From contig NZ_CP118247.1 in assembly GCF_028816475.1 (NCBI RefSeq), positions 2,016,001-2,080,000 on the forward strand: a stretch of 64,000 nt of DNA, read 5' to 3'. The position numbers were made by a program, and so were the translations under genes. The notes beneath the pieces were generated by a model, which was not told the DNA's origin, did not search any database, and saw only the letters and a list, made by a program, of their open reading frames with translations. Positions 54,379 through 63,552 of this stretch are shown one piece after another (position 1 is the stretch's first letter; every line of letters starts with the position of its first letter). The DNA comes from Devosia rhodophyticola (GTDB taxonomy: Bacteria > Pseudomonadota > Alphaproteobacteria > Rhizobiales > Devosiaceae).

Positions 54379-55614
54379 ATGGCGCTCCCGGTTTCTCCCC
54401 TTGCCCCCAAATCATTTCCCGACCTGCCGGTCATTGCCGGGGTGCGCTTTGCAACGGCGGCGGCGGGTATCAAATACAAGAACCGTACTGACGTCTTGCT
54501 GGCGGTGTTCGATGCGGGCACCAGCGTTGCAGGCGTTTTGACGCGTTCGAAATGCTCGTCGGCGGCAGTGGATTGGTGCAAGGTCAATCTTGGAGGGGGT
54601 GTTGCTCGTGCGCTGGTGGTCAATTCGGGCAATGCCAACGCCTTTACCGGCCAAAAGGGCAAGCAAAGCGTTGAGCAGACCGCCGCGATTGCGGCCAAGG
54701 CGGTAGGTTGTTCGGTTGAGGAAATCTTTCTGGCCTCAACCGGGGTCATTGGTGAACCGCTCGACGCAAGCAAGTTTTCTGGCGTGCTCGACAATATGGC
54801 CGGTCAGCTCAATGATCTGCCATGGATGGAGCCTGCCAAGGCGATCATGACCACCGACACTTTTCCCAAGCTGAGCGCTGCCAGCATCGACATTGATGGA
54901 GTCGAAATTTGCATCAACGGCATTGCCAAGGGATCGGGGATGATCGCGCCGGACATGGCGACGATGCTGAGTTTTGTGTTCACCGATATGCCGATCAAGG
55001 CCGAGGTGCTACAGGCGCTGCTGGGCCGGCACGTCAAGACCAGTTTTAACGCCATCACGGTGGATAGCGACACATCGACCTCCGATACGCTACTGGCGTT
55101 TGCCACGGGTAGGGCCACGGGGATCGAGCCGATTGAAACGCTTGATGATCCACGGGCGGAAATTTTTGGCGAAGCGTTGCGCGATGTGTTGTTTGACCTG
55201 GCAATCCAGGTGGTGCGCGACGGGGAGGGGGCGACCAAGCAGGTTGCTGTTCATGTCGAGGGGGCAACAAGCGATGAGAGCGCCTTTCGCATTGCCAAAT
55301 CGATTGCCGACAGTCCCCTGGTCAAGACCGCGATTGCGGGGGAAGACGCCAATTGGGGGCGCGTGGTGATGGCGGTGGGCAAGGCAGGGGAGCCTGCCGA
55401 CCGGGACAAATTATCGATCCGGTTTGGCGATCTGTTGGTTGCCCGGAACGGGGAACGCGCCGCCAATTATGATGAAGCGGCGACCAGCGCCTATATGAAG
55501 GGCGAGGAGCTTGAAGTGACAGCCAGTCTTGGCTTGGGGGAAGGTCGTGCCACGGTTTATACCTGCGATCTGACACATGGCTATATCGCCATCAATGGCG
55601 ACTATCGCAGCTAA
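54379..55614 (+). CDS. argJ: Bifunctional glutamate N-acetyltransferase/amino-acid acetyltransferase
   Basis: A 411-residue ornithine acetyltransferase that recycles the acetyl group between N-acetylornithine and glutamate in arginine synthesis. The precursor self-cleaves before the Thr of 'MATMLSF'; here that Thr is residue 195, in '[15 protein letters not shown]'. The ATG at 54379 begins the family start '[17 protein letters not shown]'; an upstream in-frame start is not needed. The stop overlaps the GNAT start by one base (taATG), starting a chain argJ-GNAT-mutT. Confidence 0.96.
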   Translation: MALPVSPLAPKSFPDLPVIAGVRFATAAAGIKYKNRTDVLLAVFDAGTSVAGVLTRSKCSSAAVDWCKVNLGGGVARALVVNSGNANAFTGQKGKQSVEQTAAIAAKAVGCSVEEIFLASTGVIGEPLDASKFSGVLDNMAGQLNDLPWMEPAKAIMTTDTFPKLSAASIDIDGVEICINGIAKGSGMIAPDMATMLSFVFTDMPIKAEVLQALLGRHVKTSFNAITVDSDTSTSDTLLAFATGRATGIEPIETLDDPRAEIFGEALRDVLFDLAIQVVRDGEGATKQVAVHVEGATSDESAFRIAKSIADSPLVKTAIAGEDANWGRVVMAVGKAGEPADRDKLSIRFGDLLVARNGERAANYDEAATSAYMKGEELEVTASLGLGEGRATVYTCDLTHGYIAINGDYRS

Positions 55615-56369
55615 TGAGTAGTCTTGAAGATGTGCAGGCCATAGAGGCGGTGTTTGAAAGGGCATGGCCAGCGGTTGAGGAACTGCGGGACGGGGATTGG
55701 GTCGCCCGGTTCTCGGGTGGTTACACCAAGCGGGCCAATTCCATCGTCTTTATGGGCGGTGCAGGCGAGGATGGCGCGCTCGCCCAGCGCATGGCGCGGC
55801 TGGAAGCGGCCTGCGAGGCGCGGCAGATGCGCCCCTGCTATCGGATAACTCCCCTGGCGCCGAAAGGGGCTGTGGAGGCGTTGGAGGCGAGGGGCTGGAC
55901 CAGGTTTGACCGGAGCGTGGTGCAAACCATGGCGTTGCGCAAAGCCATGCGCGCTGTGGGGGCATTAACGCAATTGTTTGAACTGACCGACGCTCATTGG
56001 CAGGCGGCGCTGGTGGACATGGCAGGCGGCAACGCCAATGCAGCGGCGCTGGGTGAAATCATCGCGCGGATTGCCGTGCCCGCCAAAGGGGTGCTGGTTT
56101 ACGATGACAGCCAACAACCGGTTGGGGCGGCGCTGGTGGTCAGTGCCGACGGGATCGCTGTTTTTCTCAATGTTGTGGTGGCGCAAAATGCCCGGCGACA
56201 GGGGTTTGGACAGGCTTTGATGCACAGCGCGCTCAATTGGGCGGTGCAGGGCGGAGCGCAGCGGGCGGCCATTCAGGTGCAGGCAGACAATGGTCCGGCG
56301 TTGGCGCTTTATCAGGGGCTGGGATTTACCGAAATCTATGATTATCACTATCGGCGGGCGGTACTATGA
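55614..56369 (+). CDS. GNAT family N-acetyltransferase
   Basis: A 251-residue acetyltransferase. The N-terminal half ('VERAWPAVEELRDGDWVARFSGGYTKRANS' type) is the extension found in rhizobial GNATs beside argJ; the C-terminal GNAT domain has the acetyl-CoA loop 'VVAQNARRQGFGQALMHS' and 'ALALYQGLGFTEIYDYHYR'. It is coupled to both argJ and mutT by 1- to 4-base overlaps. The substrate is unknown; the context allows an amino acid or amine. Confidence 0.92.
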   Translation: MSSLEDVQAIEAVFERAWPAVEELRDGDWVARFSGGYTKRANSIVFMGGAGEDGALAQRMARLEAACEARQMRPCYRITPLAPKGAVEALEARGWTRFDRSVVQTMALRKAMRAVGALTQLFELTDAHWQAALVDMAGGNANAAALGEIIARIAVPAKGVLVYDDSQQPVGAALVVSADGIAVFLNVVVAQNARRQGFGQALMHSALNWAVQGGAQRAAIQVQADNGPALALYQGLGFTEIYDYHYRRAVL

Positions 56370-56764
56370 GCTTGTTACTGGTTGTGGCCTGTGCGCTGGT
56401 AGACGCGGATCGGCGGGTGCTGATTGCGCAGCGGCCCGAGGGCAAATCGATGGCGGGCCTATGGGAATTTCCGGGCGGCAAGGTTGAGATCGGTGAAACG
56501 CCCGAGGCGGCAATCATTCGCGAGCTTGAAGAAGAACTAGGCATTTCCACTAAGAGTGCGTGTCTGGCTCCGGTAAGTTTCGCAAGCCACAATTACGACA
56601 ATTTTCACTTATTGATGCCACTTTATGCCTGCCGAAAATGGCAGGGAACGCCACGGCCCAAGGAACATATGGCCCTGAAATGGGTGCGTCCACAGGGTTT
56701 GCGCGACTATCCGATGCCACCGGCCGATGCACCGTTGATCGCGGCTCTTTGCGATCTGCTTTGA
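56366..56764 (+). CDS. mutT: 8-oxo-dGTP diphosphatase MutT (NUDIX)
   Basis: A 132-residue NUDIX hydrolase that removes oxidised dGTP from the nucleotide pool. The Nudix box 'GGKVEIGETPEAAIIRELEE' followed by 'ELG' has all consensus residues. 'LWEFPGGK' and the C-terminal 'ALKWVRPQGLRDYPMPPADAPLI' match MutT. It starts in an ATGA overlap with the GNAT gene. Confidence 0.94.
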   Translation: MSLLLVVACALVDADRRVLIAQRPEGKSMAGLWEFPGGKVEIGETPEAAIIRELEEELGISTKSACLAPVSFASHNYDNFHLLMPLYACRKWQGTPRPKEHMALKWVRPQGLRDYPMPPADAPLIAALCDLL

Positions 56765-56796
56765 CCGGATTCGACGACGAGGGCACGGAACAGACC

Positions 56797-56997
56797 ATGT
56801 TGGCAGCGCAATTAGAGCGGTTCAAAAGCGACGAAGCGGGTGCGACCGCAATCGAATATGGACTGATTTCCGCGCTGATCGCGGTGGCCCTGATCGCTTC
56901 CTTCTCCCTGTTGGGCAATAATGTGACCAACCTTTTCGGTTATGGTGTTCAAGGACCGGGCAATGTGATGGCGGCGGCCACGTCAAGCCTGCCATGA
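56797..56997 (+). CDS. Flp family type IVb pilin (orphan)
   Basis: A 66-residue pilin. A short polar leader is followed by 'DEAGATAIEYGLISALIAVALIASF', the Flp signature, where prepilin peptidase cuts after Gly and the next residues begin the hydrophobic helix with Glu at +5. The start at 56797 gives a typical leader; the frame is open upstream through mutT. No tad/cpa assembly gene lies within the window, so it would need machinery encoded elsewhere. It ends 5 bp from the convergent methyltransferase gene. Confidence 0.88.
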   Translation: MLAAQLERFKSDEAGATAIEYGLISALIAVALIASFSLLGNNVTNLFGYGVQGPGNVMAAATSSLP

Positions 56998-57001
56998 CAA
57001 T

Positions 57002-57841
57002 TCAGCCTTTCGGCTTTTCCAGAACTGATTTGAGGCTGGTGGTGGCACTACCTGGGGCAAGCGGCTTTTGCTGGCTTTCGTGGGGTGCCCAGCCGCTGAG
57101 CCAAAGGATATCCAGCGTAGCGCGGATGCGCCCGTCAGGATCGGCGTCGTGCTCGGCATAGGCCTGGGCGGCAAGGCCAAGCAGTTTTTTCGTTGCGGGC
57201 TTGCGTGGGCGATCATGGAGCGGGTTGGCAGCGCCCAACGATTTGATTTCCGCCATCAGGGCCAGGGGATTGGCATAGCGGACCACGTGGTTTTCAATGT
57301 CTGCAACCGGCAGGGCAAGCCCGGCGCGTTGAAGCAGGCCACCGCCGTCGCGGACCTGAATAAAGGGCGCGACGCGGGGGTAGGCACCGCCTGAAAGCTC
57401 GCTATCGGCGGCTAGAAAGGCCTCGCGCAATTCCGAAAGCGTATTGCCGCCAAGGGCAGCGGCCAGAAACAGACCGTCGGGATTGAGCCGACGCGCCAAC
57501 TGGCTGAGATAGCCGGGCACATCATTGACTACCTGCAGATCCAGAATGGAGACGATCAGGTCATATCCGGGTTGGGCAAAGGCGGGCAGTTCACCATCTG
57601 CGCCAAGGGCGTTGACGCGTTCAAAGCGGATTTCTCCCTGGCCGCTGGCCGCGGTTGCCGGCAGCGCATTGGCATCGAGGCCGAGCATCACGGCGGCGGG
57701 GAATGGGCGCAACAGGGTTGCCAGTCGATCCTCAAGATCGCGCAGGACCAGTGCGGTGACAAAATCATCGACCTTGGATGGGCGACGCTCGAGATGACGC
57801 GCAATCAGGGCGCGATCAAAAATCCTGGGTGATAGTTGCAT
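57002..57841 (-). CDS. Methyltransferase domain protein, NDUFAF5/BioC-like
   Basis: A 279-residue SAM-dependent methyltransferase-like protein. It starts at 'MQLSPRIFDRALIARHLERR', typical for this group ('IFDR' followed by a helix). The SAM region is 'AAVMLGLDANALP' and 'YDLIVSILDLQVVNDVPGYLSQLARRLNPDGLFLAAALGG'. The motif I glycines are fewer than usual ('LGLDA'), as in NDUFAF5-like proteins, whose mitochondrial member hydroxylates an arginine of complex I. It is divergent from comF. Confidence 0.88.
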   Translation of the reverse strand: MQLSPRIFDRALIARHLERRPSKVDDFVTALVLRDLEDRLATLLRPFPAAVMLGLDANALPATAASGQGEIRFERVNALGADGELPAFAQPGYDLIVSILDLQVVNDVPGYLSQLARRLNPDGLFLAAALGGNTLSELREAFLAADSELSGGAYPRVAPFIQVRDGGGLLQRAGLALPVADIENHVVRYANPLALMAEIKSLGAANPLHDRPRKPATKKLLGLAAQAYAEHDADPDGRIRATLDILWLSGWAPHESQQKPLAPGSATTSLKSVLEKPKG

Positions 57842-57885
57842 GGCGGGGACGACAAGGGCCTTCTGGGCTGGCACACTCAGGCCTT

Positions 57886-58683
57886 ATGGAGACTGACGCG
57901 CACAATGTCAAAAGCGGGATACGGCTGGGCCAATTGTTCCCAAGGTTCAGGGCTTGGGGCGGCGGGGCGCTGGATATGCTTTACCCGCCAGTTTGTCTGG
58001 TGTGTGACGAGCCGGTTGTAAGCCACGACAGTCTTTGTGGGGACTGTTTTGGCCACATGCGCGCCATAACGGCGCCGCTTTGCCCGGTTCTGGGTGTGCC
58101 ATTTGCTGCCGATATTGGCTCGGATGCGATTTCGGCCGAAGCGATTGCTGATCCGCCGCCGTTTGCGCGGGCGCGCGCCGCCGTGATTTATTCCGATCAT
58201 GTGGGACGTCTGATTTCGCGAATGAAATATGGCGACCGGCCCGAGCTGGCGCGATTTTGCGCCCGGTTGATGGTTGGGGCGGGGCATGGTCTGCTGGCGG
58301 GTGATCCGATATTGGTGCCAGTGCCGCTGCATCGCAGGCGCCAGTTTCGGCGTCGTTACAATCAATCGAGCGAGCTGGCACGCCAGATCGGCAAATTGAC
58401 CGGGCTGCGGGTTGAGCCGCAGTTGGCGGTGCGGGTCAAGCCGACCCGGCAGCAGGTCGGGCTTTCGGCGAAGGGGCGGGCGCGCAATGTCGTGGGTGCG
58501 TTCGAGCCGCATCCCGAAGCGCTAGCGCGCAGCGGCGGACGGCGGGTCGTTCTGGTCGATGACGTCTATACGACCGGGGCAACTGTTAATGCAGTAACCC
58601 GTGCCCTGCAGCGGGGCGGCATTGATCAAATTGACGTTTTGAGCTTTGCCCGCGTTGTCAGCGGCGAAGAACTCCCCATATAG
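57886..58683 (+). CDS. ComF family phosphoribosyltransferase-like protein
   Basis: A 265-residue protein. An N-terminal zinc-ribbon-like part carries Cys pairs 'PVCLVCDEP' and 'SLCGDCFG'. The C-terminal PRTase fold has the PRPP-binding loop 'VVLVDDVYTTGATV' and 'LVPVPLHRRRQFRRRYNQSSELAR', diagnostic for ComF/GntX. Members help DNA uptake in competent species but are widespread without competence. The ATG at 57886 gives a family-typical length; ribosome site weak. Glutaredoxin follows 29 bp later. Confidence 0.92.
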   Translation: METDAHNVKSGIRLGQLFPRFRAWGGGALDMLYPPVCLVCDEPVVSHDSLCGDCFGHMRAITAPLCPVLGVPFAADIGSDAISAEAIADPPPFARARAAVIYSDHVGRLISRMKYGDRPELARFCARLMVGAGHGLLAGDPILVPVPLHRRRQFRRRYNQSSELARQIGKLTGLRVEPQLAVRVKPTRQQVGLSAKGRARNVVGAFEPHPEALARSGGRRVVLVDDVYTTGATVNAVTRALQRGGIDQIDVLSFARVVSGEELPI

Positions 58684-58712
58684 GGCGGATAAACGCTCCC
58701 GTGGAGAAAAAA

Positions 58713-58967
58713 TTGGCCAAGATCGAAATCTACACCACCCCGACCTGCCCCTATTGCCATGCAGCAAAGTCGCTCCTGGCTCAAAAGGGTGCCGATTATG
58801 AAGAAATTACCGTTCTTGACGCAGGCTTGCGCGCCCAGATGACGCAGCGGGCGCACGGTCGGCGCACCGTGCCGCAGATTTTTATCGGGCAAACCCATGT
58901 TGGCGGTTATGACGACATGGCGGCGTTGGAGCGGGAAGGGCGGCTGGATACGCTGCTGGCGTCCTAA
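58713..58967 (+). CDS. grxC: Glutaredoxin 3
   Basis: An 84-residue dithiol glutaredoxin with the active site 'CPYC' in 'IEIYTTPTCPYCHAAK' and the glutathione-binding 'TVPQIFIG' and 'GGYDDM'. I prefer a TTG start at 58713 because a ggag ribosome site lies 7 bases upstream and yields the standard N-terminus 'AKIEIYT'; a GTG at 58701 would add four residues. It is within the comF-grxC-nitrilase-DUF1178 run. Confidence 0.94.
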   Translation: MAKIEIYTTPTCPYCHAAKSLLAQKGADYEEITVLDAGLRAQMTQRAHGRRTVPQIFIGQTHVGGYDDMAALEREGRLDTLLAS

Positions 58968-58984
58968 GAAACAGGCAGGGTGCC

Positions 58985-59845
58985 ATGAGAATTGCCGCAG
59001 TTCAGATGCGATCGGGTACGCGAGCCCAGCCAAACATTGATGCGCTGACTGGCCTTGTGACCCATGCGTCCGAGGCGGGCGCGCGCTATGTATTGACGCC
59101 CGAGGTCAGTCTGGTTTTTGCCAAGGACAGCACCGGGCTGGCGCGCGAGGCCAAACCATTTGAAGGCAATGAGGGGATCGCATCGCTGTCGCGTCTGGCG
59201 GCAAAGTTAGGCATCCATTTGCATCTGGGGTCGCTGGCGGTAGCGCTTGAGGACGGCAAGTTTGCCAATCGCTCGGTACTGTTTGGACCCGACGGCCAAA
59301 TTTTGGCCCATTATGACAAGATCCATCTGTTTGATGCGATGTTGACCGGGCTCAAGGCCTATCGCGAAAGCGACAGCTATCGAGCCGGTGATGCGGCGGT
59401 GACGGTGCCGCTTGATCCGTTCACTCTGGGTATGAGCATTTGCTACGATGTTCGCTTTGGCGCGCTTTACAATGTTCTGGCGGGGGCGGGCGCCAATCTG
59501 ATGGCGGTGCCGGCCGCTTTTACCGTGCCAACGGGGCAAGCGCATTGGGAAGTGCTGCTGCGGGCGCGGGCGATCGAAACCGGTGCCTATGTGATTGCAG
59601 CGGCTCAGGGCGGACAACACGAAAGTGGTCGCGCCACCTATGGGCATTCAATGATCATTGATCCCTGGGGCCGTGTTGTTGCCGAAAGGGCTGACGATAG
59701 AGAAGGCGTTGTGCTGGCCGATATTGATCTGGCCGAAGTCGATGAGGCACGGCGGCGCATTCCGGCGCTGGCCAATGCGCGCCCATTCGGGTTAAAGCGA
59801 GGGTCGGCCGACGGGGCCAGGATTTTGAGAAAGGGCTTGGCGTGA
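58985..59845 (+). CDS. Carbon-nitrogen hydrolase (nitrilase superfamily, Nit-like)
   Basis: A 286-residue amidase. The catalytic Glu is in 'VLTPEVS', the Lys in 'HYDKIHLFD' and the Cys in 'GMSICYDVRF', so the triad is complete. The sequence fits the Nit1/Nit2 branch, some of which hydrolyse deaminated glutathione or omega-amides. The nearby glutaredoxin gene makes a glutathione-repair role attractive, but that is inference. It overlaps the DUF1178 gene by 4 bases. Confidence 0.92.
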   Translation: MRIAAVQMRSGTRAQPNIDALTGLVTHASEAGARYVLTPEVSLVFAKDSTGLAREAKPFEGNEGIASLSRLAAKLGIHLHLGSLAVALEDGKFANRSVLFGPDGQILAHYDKIHLFDAMLTGLKAYRESDSYRAGDAAVTVPLDPFTLGMSICYDVRFGALYNVLAGAGANLMAVPAAFTVPTGQAHWEVLLRARAIETGAYVIAAAQGGQHESGRATYGHSMIIDPWGRVVAERADDREGVVLADIDLAEVDEARRRIPALANARPFGLKRGSADGARILRKGLA

Positions 59846-60267
59846 TCCAGTACGCGCTGATTTGTGACCAACATCATGAGTTCGACGCATGGTTCAAAAG
59901 CGCCCAGGCTTTTGACGAGCAGTCAGCACACCAGATTGTCATCTGTCCTCAGTGCAATTCCTCGGCTGTGAGCAAAGCCCTGATGGCGCCCGCTGTGGGG
60001 CGTAAGGGGGCCAAAAAGATCGACATTGCCCATACCCCGGTCGAGGCCGAAAAACTGCGGACCGCGCTCAAGGCCTGGCGTGACAAGGTGGTAAATGAAG
60101 CTGACAATGTTGGCGAGAAATTTGCCGAAGAGGCCCGCAAGATCCATTACAATGATGCACCGGCACGGGGCATTTACGGCCAGGCGAGCCGAGAGGAAGT
60201 GGTTGATCTGGTCGATGAGGGGATCGAATTGATGCCACTGCCGGAATTTCCCGACGATAAAAACTGA
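59842..60267 (+). CDS. DUF1178 family protein
   Basis: A 141-residue protein. The N-terminus 'MIQYALICDQHHEFDAWFKSAQAFDEQ' with 'VICPQCNSSAVSKALMAPAV' forms a zinc-ribbon-like element (Cys8, and the later CxxC pair), typical of DUF1178. The GTG start overlaps the hydrolase stop (GTGA). It almost always follows a nitrilase-family gene in alphaproteobacteria, but its function is unknown. Confidence 0.92.
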   Translation: MIQYALICDQHHEFDAWFKSAQAFDEQSAHQIVICPQCNSSAVSKALMAPAVGRKGAKKIDIAHTPVEAEKLRTALKAWRDKVVNEADNVGEKFAEEARKIHYNDAPARGIYGQASREEVVDLVDEGIELMPLPEFPDDKN

Positions 60268-60373
60268 TGGTCTGTGAGCCAATCGGAAATTGGCGCGTTG
60301 GCTTGAGCGGGCCGGCGCGGATGACCCCTATTGGCGGTGTCGCGGGCCAACTCTTTTGACAGGAGATGATACG

Positions 60374-61243
60374 ATGACAGAGAAAAATGCAGCGCAAGCG
60401 GGGACATTTTCCATTGGCGGCGATCTTGAGGTCAATCGGTTGGGGTTTGGAGCCATGCGGGTTACAGGCAAGGGTATCTGGGGCGAGCCCGAAGATGCCG
60501 ATGGAGCCCGAAAAACGCTGGCGCGGCTGCCTGAACTGGGGGTCAATTTCGTCGATACCGCTGAAAGTTACGGTCCCTACGTCAGCGAGCGGCTGATCGG
60601 GGAGGTTTTGGCGCCCTATGATAAGGGGACAATCGTTGCCACCAAGAGCGGCTTGACGCGCACCGGACCGGATCAGTGGCAACAGCTGGGTCGGCCCGAA
60701 TTTTTGCGTCAGGGGGCCATTCAAAGCCTGCGCAATCTGCGGTTGGAGCGGCTTGATCTATGGCAGTTGCATCGTATCGACACCAAGGTGCCGCAGGCTG
60801 AGCAGTTCGAAGTGATCGCCGAAATGCAAAAAGAGGGCATCATCCGTCATGCCGGACTTAGTCAGGTCAGCGTCGAGCAGATCAAGGCGGCTCAGAAATA
60901 TTTCCCCGTGGCCACGGTTCAGAACCACTACAATCTGGCCAACAGGGCGAGTGAGGACGTGCTTGATTTCTGCGAAGCCAACAATATCGGTTTCATTCCA
61001 TGGTACCCACTGGCGGGCGGTGACCTGATCGCGGCCAATCCGGATACTGAAGCGATCAGCAAGAAACATGAGGTGACGCCTGCCCAGATTGCGCTGGCAT
61101 GGATACTGATGCGCTCGCGCGTGATGTTGCCGATCCCGGGTACCGGCAAGGTAAAGCATCTGGAAGAAAATGTTGCCGCCGCCGCCATCCGCCTGTCGGA
61201 TGATGACTTTGCGATATTGAACCAGATCGGCAAGAAGGGCTGA
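60374..61243 (+). CDS. Aldo/keto reductase family oxidoreductase
   Basis: A 289-residue TIM-barrel NADPH-dependent reductase. The catalytic tetrad is visible as Asp and Tyr in '[11 protein letters not shown]', Lys in 'VATKSGLT' and His in 'LWQLHRID'. The start at 60374 follows an aggag ribosome site; the frame extends upstream without homology. It belongs to the group annotated as oxidoreductase/YdbC-like; the substrate is unknown. It ends at a strong terminator. Confidence 0.92.
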   Translation: MTEKNAAQAGTFSIGGDLEVNRLGFGAMRVTGKGIWGEPEDADGARKTLARLPELGVNFVDTAESYGPYVSERLIGEVLAPYDKGTIVATKSGLTRTGPDQWQQLGRPEFLRQGAIQSLRNLRLERLDLWQLHRIDTKVPQAEQFEVIAEMQKEGIIRHAGLSQVSVEQIKAAQKYFPVATVQNHYNLANRASEDVLDFCEANNIGFIPWYPLAGGDLIAANPDTEAISKKHEVTPAQIALAWILMRSRVMLPIPGTGKVKHLEENVAAAAIRLSDDDFAILNQIGKKG

Positions 61244-61378
61244 GGGTTTTTGGTCGGCGCGATGGGGAGGGTGGAATCCCCGCCATCGAGCCTGACCAAC
61301 CGGCAGTCTTGGCAGACCACCTTCGGCTGAGCGCGGCTCTAGCATGCGCAATTGGGGAAAGCTACAATATTGTCATGA

Positions 61379-61417
61379 ACACCCGCGCGGCTCGATAAGG
61401 GCGCGCGGGTGTTTTTT
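61379..61417 (+). terminator. Rho-independent terminator of the aldo/keto reductase gene
   Basis: ACACCCGCGCG (61379-61389) pairs perfectly with CGCGCGGGTGT (61402-61412), a GC-rich 11-bp stem, followed by TTTTTT on the plus strand. It lies 135 bp after the stop. The minus-strand side lacks a T tract. Confidence 0.88.
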
Positions 61418-61454
61418 CGTTGGCACCAGCAAACTGGTGCCGGGTCATATTTAC

Positions 61455-63296
61455 TCAGCCCAGGTCACCCAGATCGCGGACAGCGCCGCGGGCGGCGCTG
61501 GTGGCGAATGCGGCGTAAGCCTTAAGGGCCGTCGTGACATTGCGCTTGCGCGGGTGCCCGGGTTTCCAGCCCAGAGCTTCCTGATCGTGGCGGCGCTGGA
61601 CCAGCTCATCATCTGACACCAGCAAACTGATCGAGCGGTTGGGGATGTCGATTTCGATGGTATCGCCTTCACGGACCAACCCGATGGTGCCGCCCTCGGC
61701 CGCCTCTGGTGAACAGTGGCCGATGGATAGACCCGAAGTGCCGCCGGAAAAGCGGCCATCGGTGATTAGGGCGCAGTCCTTGCCCAGTCCCTTGGATTTC
61801 AGATAGCTGGTGGGATAGAGCATTTCCTGCATGCCGGGGCCTCCGCGCGGGCCTTCGTAGCGGATGACAATAACATCGCCTGCCTTGATTTCGTTGTGCA
61901 GCAAAGCCTTGACCGTGGCGTCCTGACTTTCGAAAACGCGGGCAGGACCGGTGAATTTGAGGATGGATTCATCAACGCCAGCGGTTTTGACGATGCAGCC
62001 ATCAATGGCGATGTTGCCTTTGAGCACGGCCAGACCACCATCTTTTGAAAATGGATGCTCGGGCGCGCGGATAACCCCTGCAGTGCGATCCAGATCCAGT
62101 TCGGCCCAGCGATTGGACTGGGAAAAAGCCTGGGTGGTGCGCACGCCGCCGGGGGCGGCCATGAAAAAATTGCGCACGGCCTCGGAATTGGTGCGCGAAA
62201 TGTCCCATTTGTCGATGGCGTCGCCCATGGTCGCCGCGTGAATGGTGGGTTCGTCGCGATTGATCAGGCCGGCCCGGTCGAGCTGGCCGAGAATGGCCAT
62301 GATACCGCCGGCACGATGCACGTCCTCGACGTGAACATCCTGCTTGGCGGGCGCGACCTTGCACAGCACGGGGACATGGCGCGACAGGGCGTCGATGTCA
62401 TCCATGTCGAAATCGACGTCGCCTTCGTGGGCGGCGGCCAGAATGTGCAGGACGGTATTGGTGGAGCCGCCCATGGCAATGTCGAGCGCCATAGCATTCT
62501 CGAAAGCCGATTTTGTGGCAATCGAGCGGGGCAAAACGCTGGCGTCATCCTGTTCGTACCAGCGCTTGGCCAGATCAACGATCAGGTGGCCCGCTTCCTG
62601 GAACAGGCGCTTGCGGTCCGAGTGGGTGGCCAGGGTCGAGCCATTGCCGGGTAGGGAAAGGCCTAGGGCCTCGGTCAGGCAGTTCATCGAATTGGCGGTA
62701 AACATGCCCGAGCACGAACCGCAGGTGGGGCAGGCGGCTTCTTCGATGGTGGCGATTTCAATATCGGTGTAGCTGTCGTCGGCCGCTGCGACCATGGCGT
62801 CGACCAGATCGAGCGCCTGCAACTGGCCCTTGATCATGGCCTTGCCCGCTTCCATCGGGCCGCCCGAGACGAAGACCACCGGAATATTGATGCGCATCGC
62901 GGCCATCAGCATGCCGGGGGTGATCTTGTCGCAATTGGAAATGCAGACCATGGCGTCCGCACAGTGGGCGTTGACCATATATTCAACACTGTCGGCGATC
63001 AGGTCGCGGCTGGGCAGCGAATAAAGCATGCCGTCGTGGCCCATGGCGATGCCATCATCGACCGCTATGGTGTTGAATTCCTTGGCGACGCCGCCTGCGG
63101 CCTCAATCTCGCGGGCGACCAGTTGGCCCAGATCCTTGAGATGCACGTGACCCGGCACGAACTGGGTGAAGGAATTGACCACTGCAATGATCGGCTTGCC
63201 GAAATCGCCATCCTTCATGCCGGTGGCGCGCCAAAGGCCGCGGGCGCCGGCCATGTTGCGGCCGTGGGTAGTGGTGCGTGAACGATATGCGGGCAT
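61455..63296 (-). CDS. ilvD: Dihydroxy-acid dehydratase
   Basis: A 613-residue iron-sulfur dehydratase, third enzyme of valine and isoleucine synthesis. The ATG at 63296 has a gagga ribosome site; the frame's longer version is rejected. '[24 protein letters not shown]' is the family start, cluster Cys lie in '[12 protein letters not shown]' and '[19 protein letters not shown]', and the C-terminal '[15 protein letters not shown]' is intact. Confidence 0.97.
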   Translation of the reverse strand: MPAYRSRTTTHGRNMAGARGLWRATGMKDGDFGKPIIAVVNSFTQFVPGHVHLKDLGQLVAREIEAAGGVAKEFNTIAVDDGIAMGHDGMLYSLPSRDLIADSVEYMVNAHCADAMVCISNCDKITPGMLMAAMRINIPVVFVSGGPMEAGKAMIKGQLQALDLVDAMVAAADDSYTDIEIATIEEAACPTCGSCSGMFTANSMNCLTEALGLSLPGNGSTLATHSDRKRLFQEAGHLIVDLAKRWYEQDDASVLPRSIATKSAFENAMALDIAMGGSTNTVLHILAAAHEGDVDFDMDDIDALSRHVPVLCKVAPAKQDVHVEDVHRAGGIMAILGQLDRAGLINRDEPTIHAATMGDAIDKWDISRTNSEAVRNFFMAAPGGVRTTQAFSQSNRWAELDLDRTAGVIRAPEHPFSKDGGLAVLKGNIAIDGCIVKTAGVDESILKFTGPARVFESQDATVKALLHNEIKAGDVIVIRYEGPRGGPGMQEMLYPTSYLKSKGLGKDCALITDGRFSGGTSGLSIGHCSPEAAEGGTIGLVREGDTIEIDIPNRSISLLVSDDELVQRRHDQEALGWKPGHPRKRNVTTALKAYAAFATSAARGAVRDLGDLG

Positions 63297-63388
63297 GAAG
63301 GTTCCTCGGCGGTTCAGTGCTGTCGCGACAGCTAGTGTTGCGGTCCTTTTAAACCCAATTAGGGTCAGCGGCAACAAAAAACCGTACC

Positions 63389-63402
63389 GTACCGTACGGT
63401 AC
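63389..63402. promoter_or_regulatory. Perfect 14-bp palindrome GTACCGTACGGTAC
   Basis: GTACCGTACGGTAC is its own reverse complement and is preceded by a further ACCGTACC unit. It lies between the divergent ilvD and DUF1003 genes, where a TetR-like operator would be expected. Seen in sequence; the binding protein is unknown. Confidence 0.45.
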
Positions 63403-63552
63403 TGTCTGCGTGGGCAGCTGCCGCTGAACTAGATTATGTGGCGACACTTCCGGTGACGCGTTATTGCTTTTTCGGAACGCGGAATGATGGCCGCCTCGGC
63501 CAGACGCTGGGACGTCGGTTTATTGCGGTTCAGGCGAACAAGGAGTGCAGAC

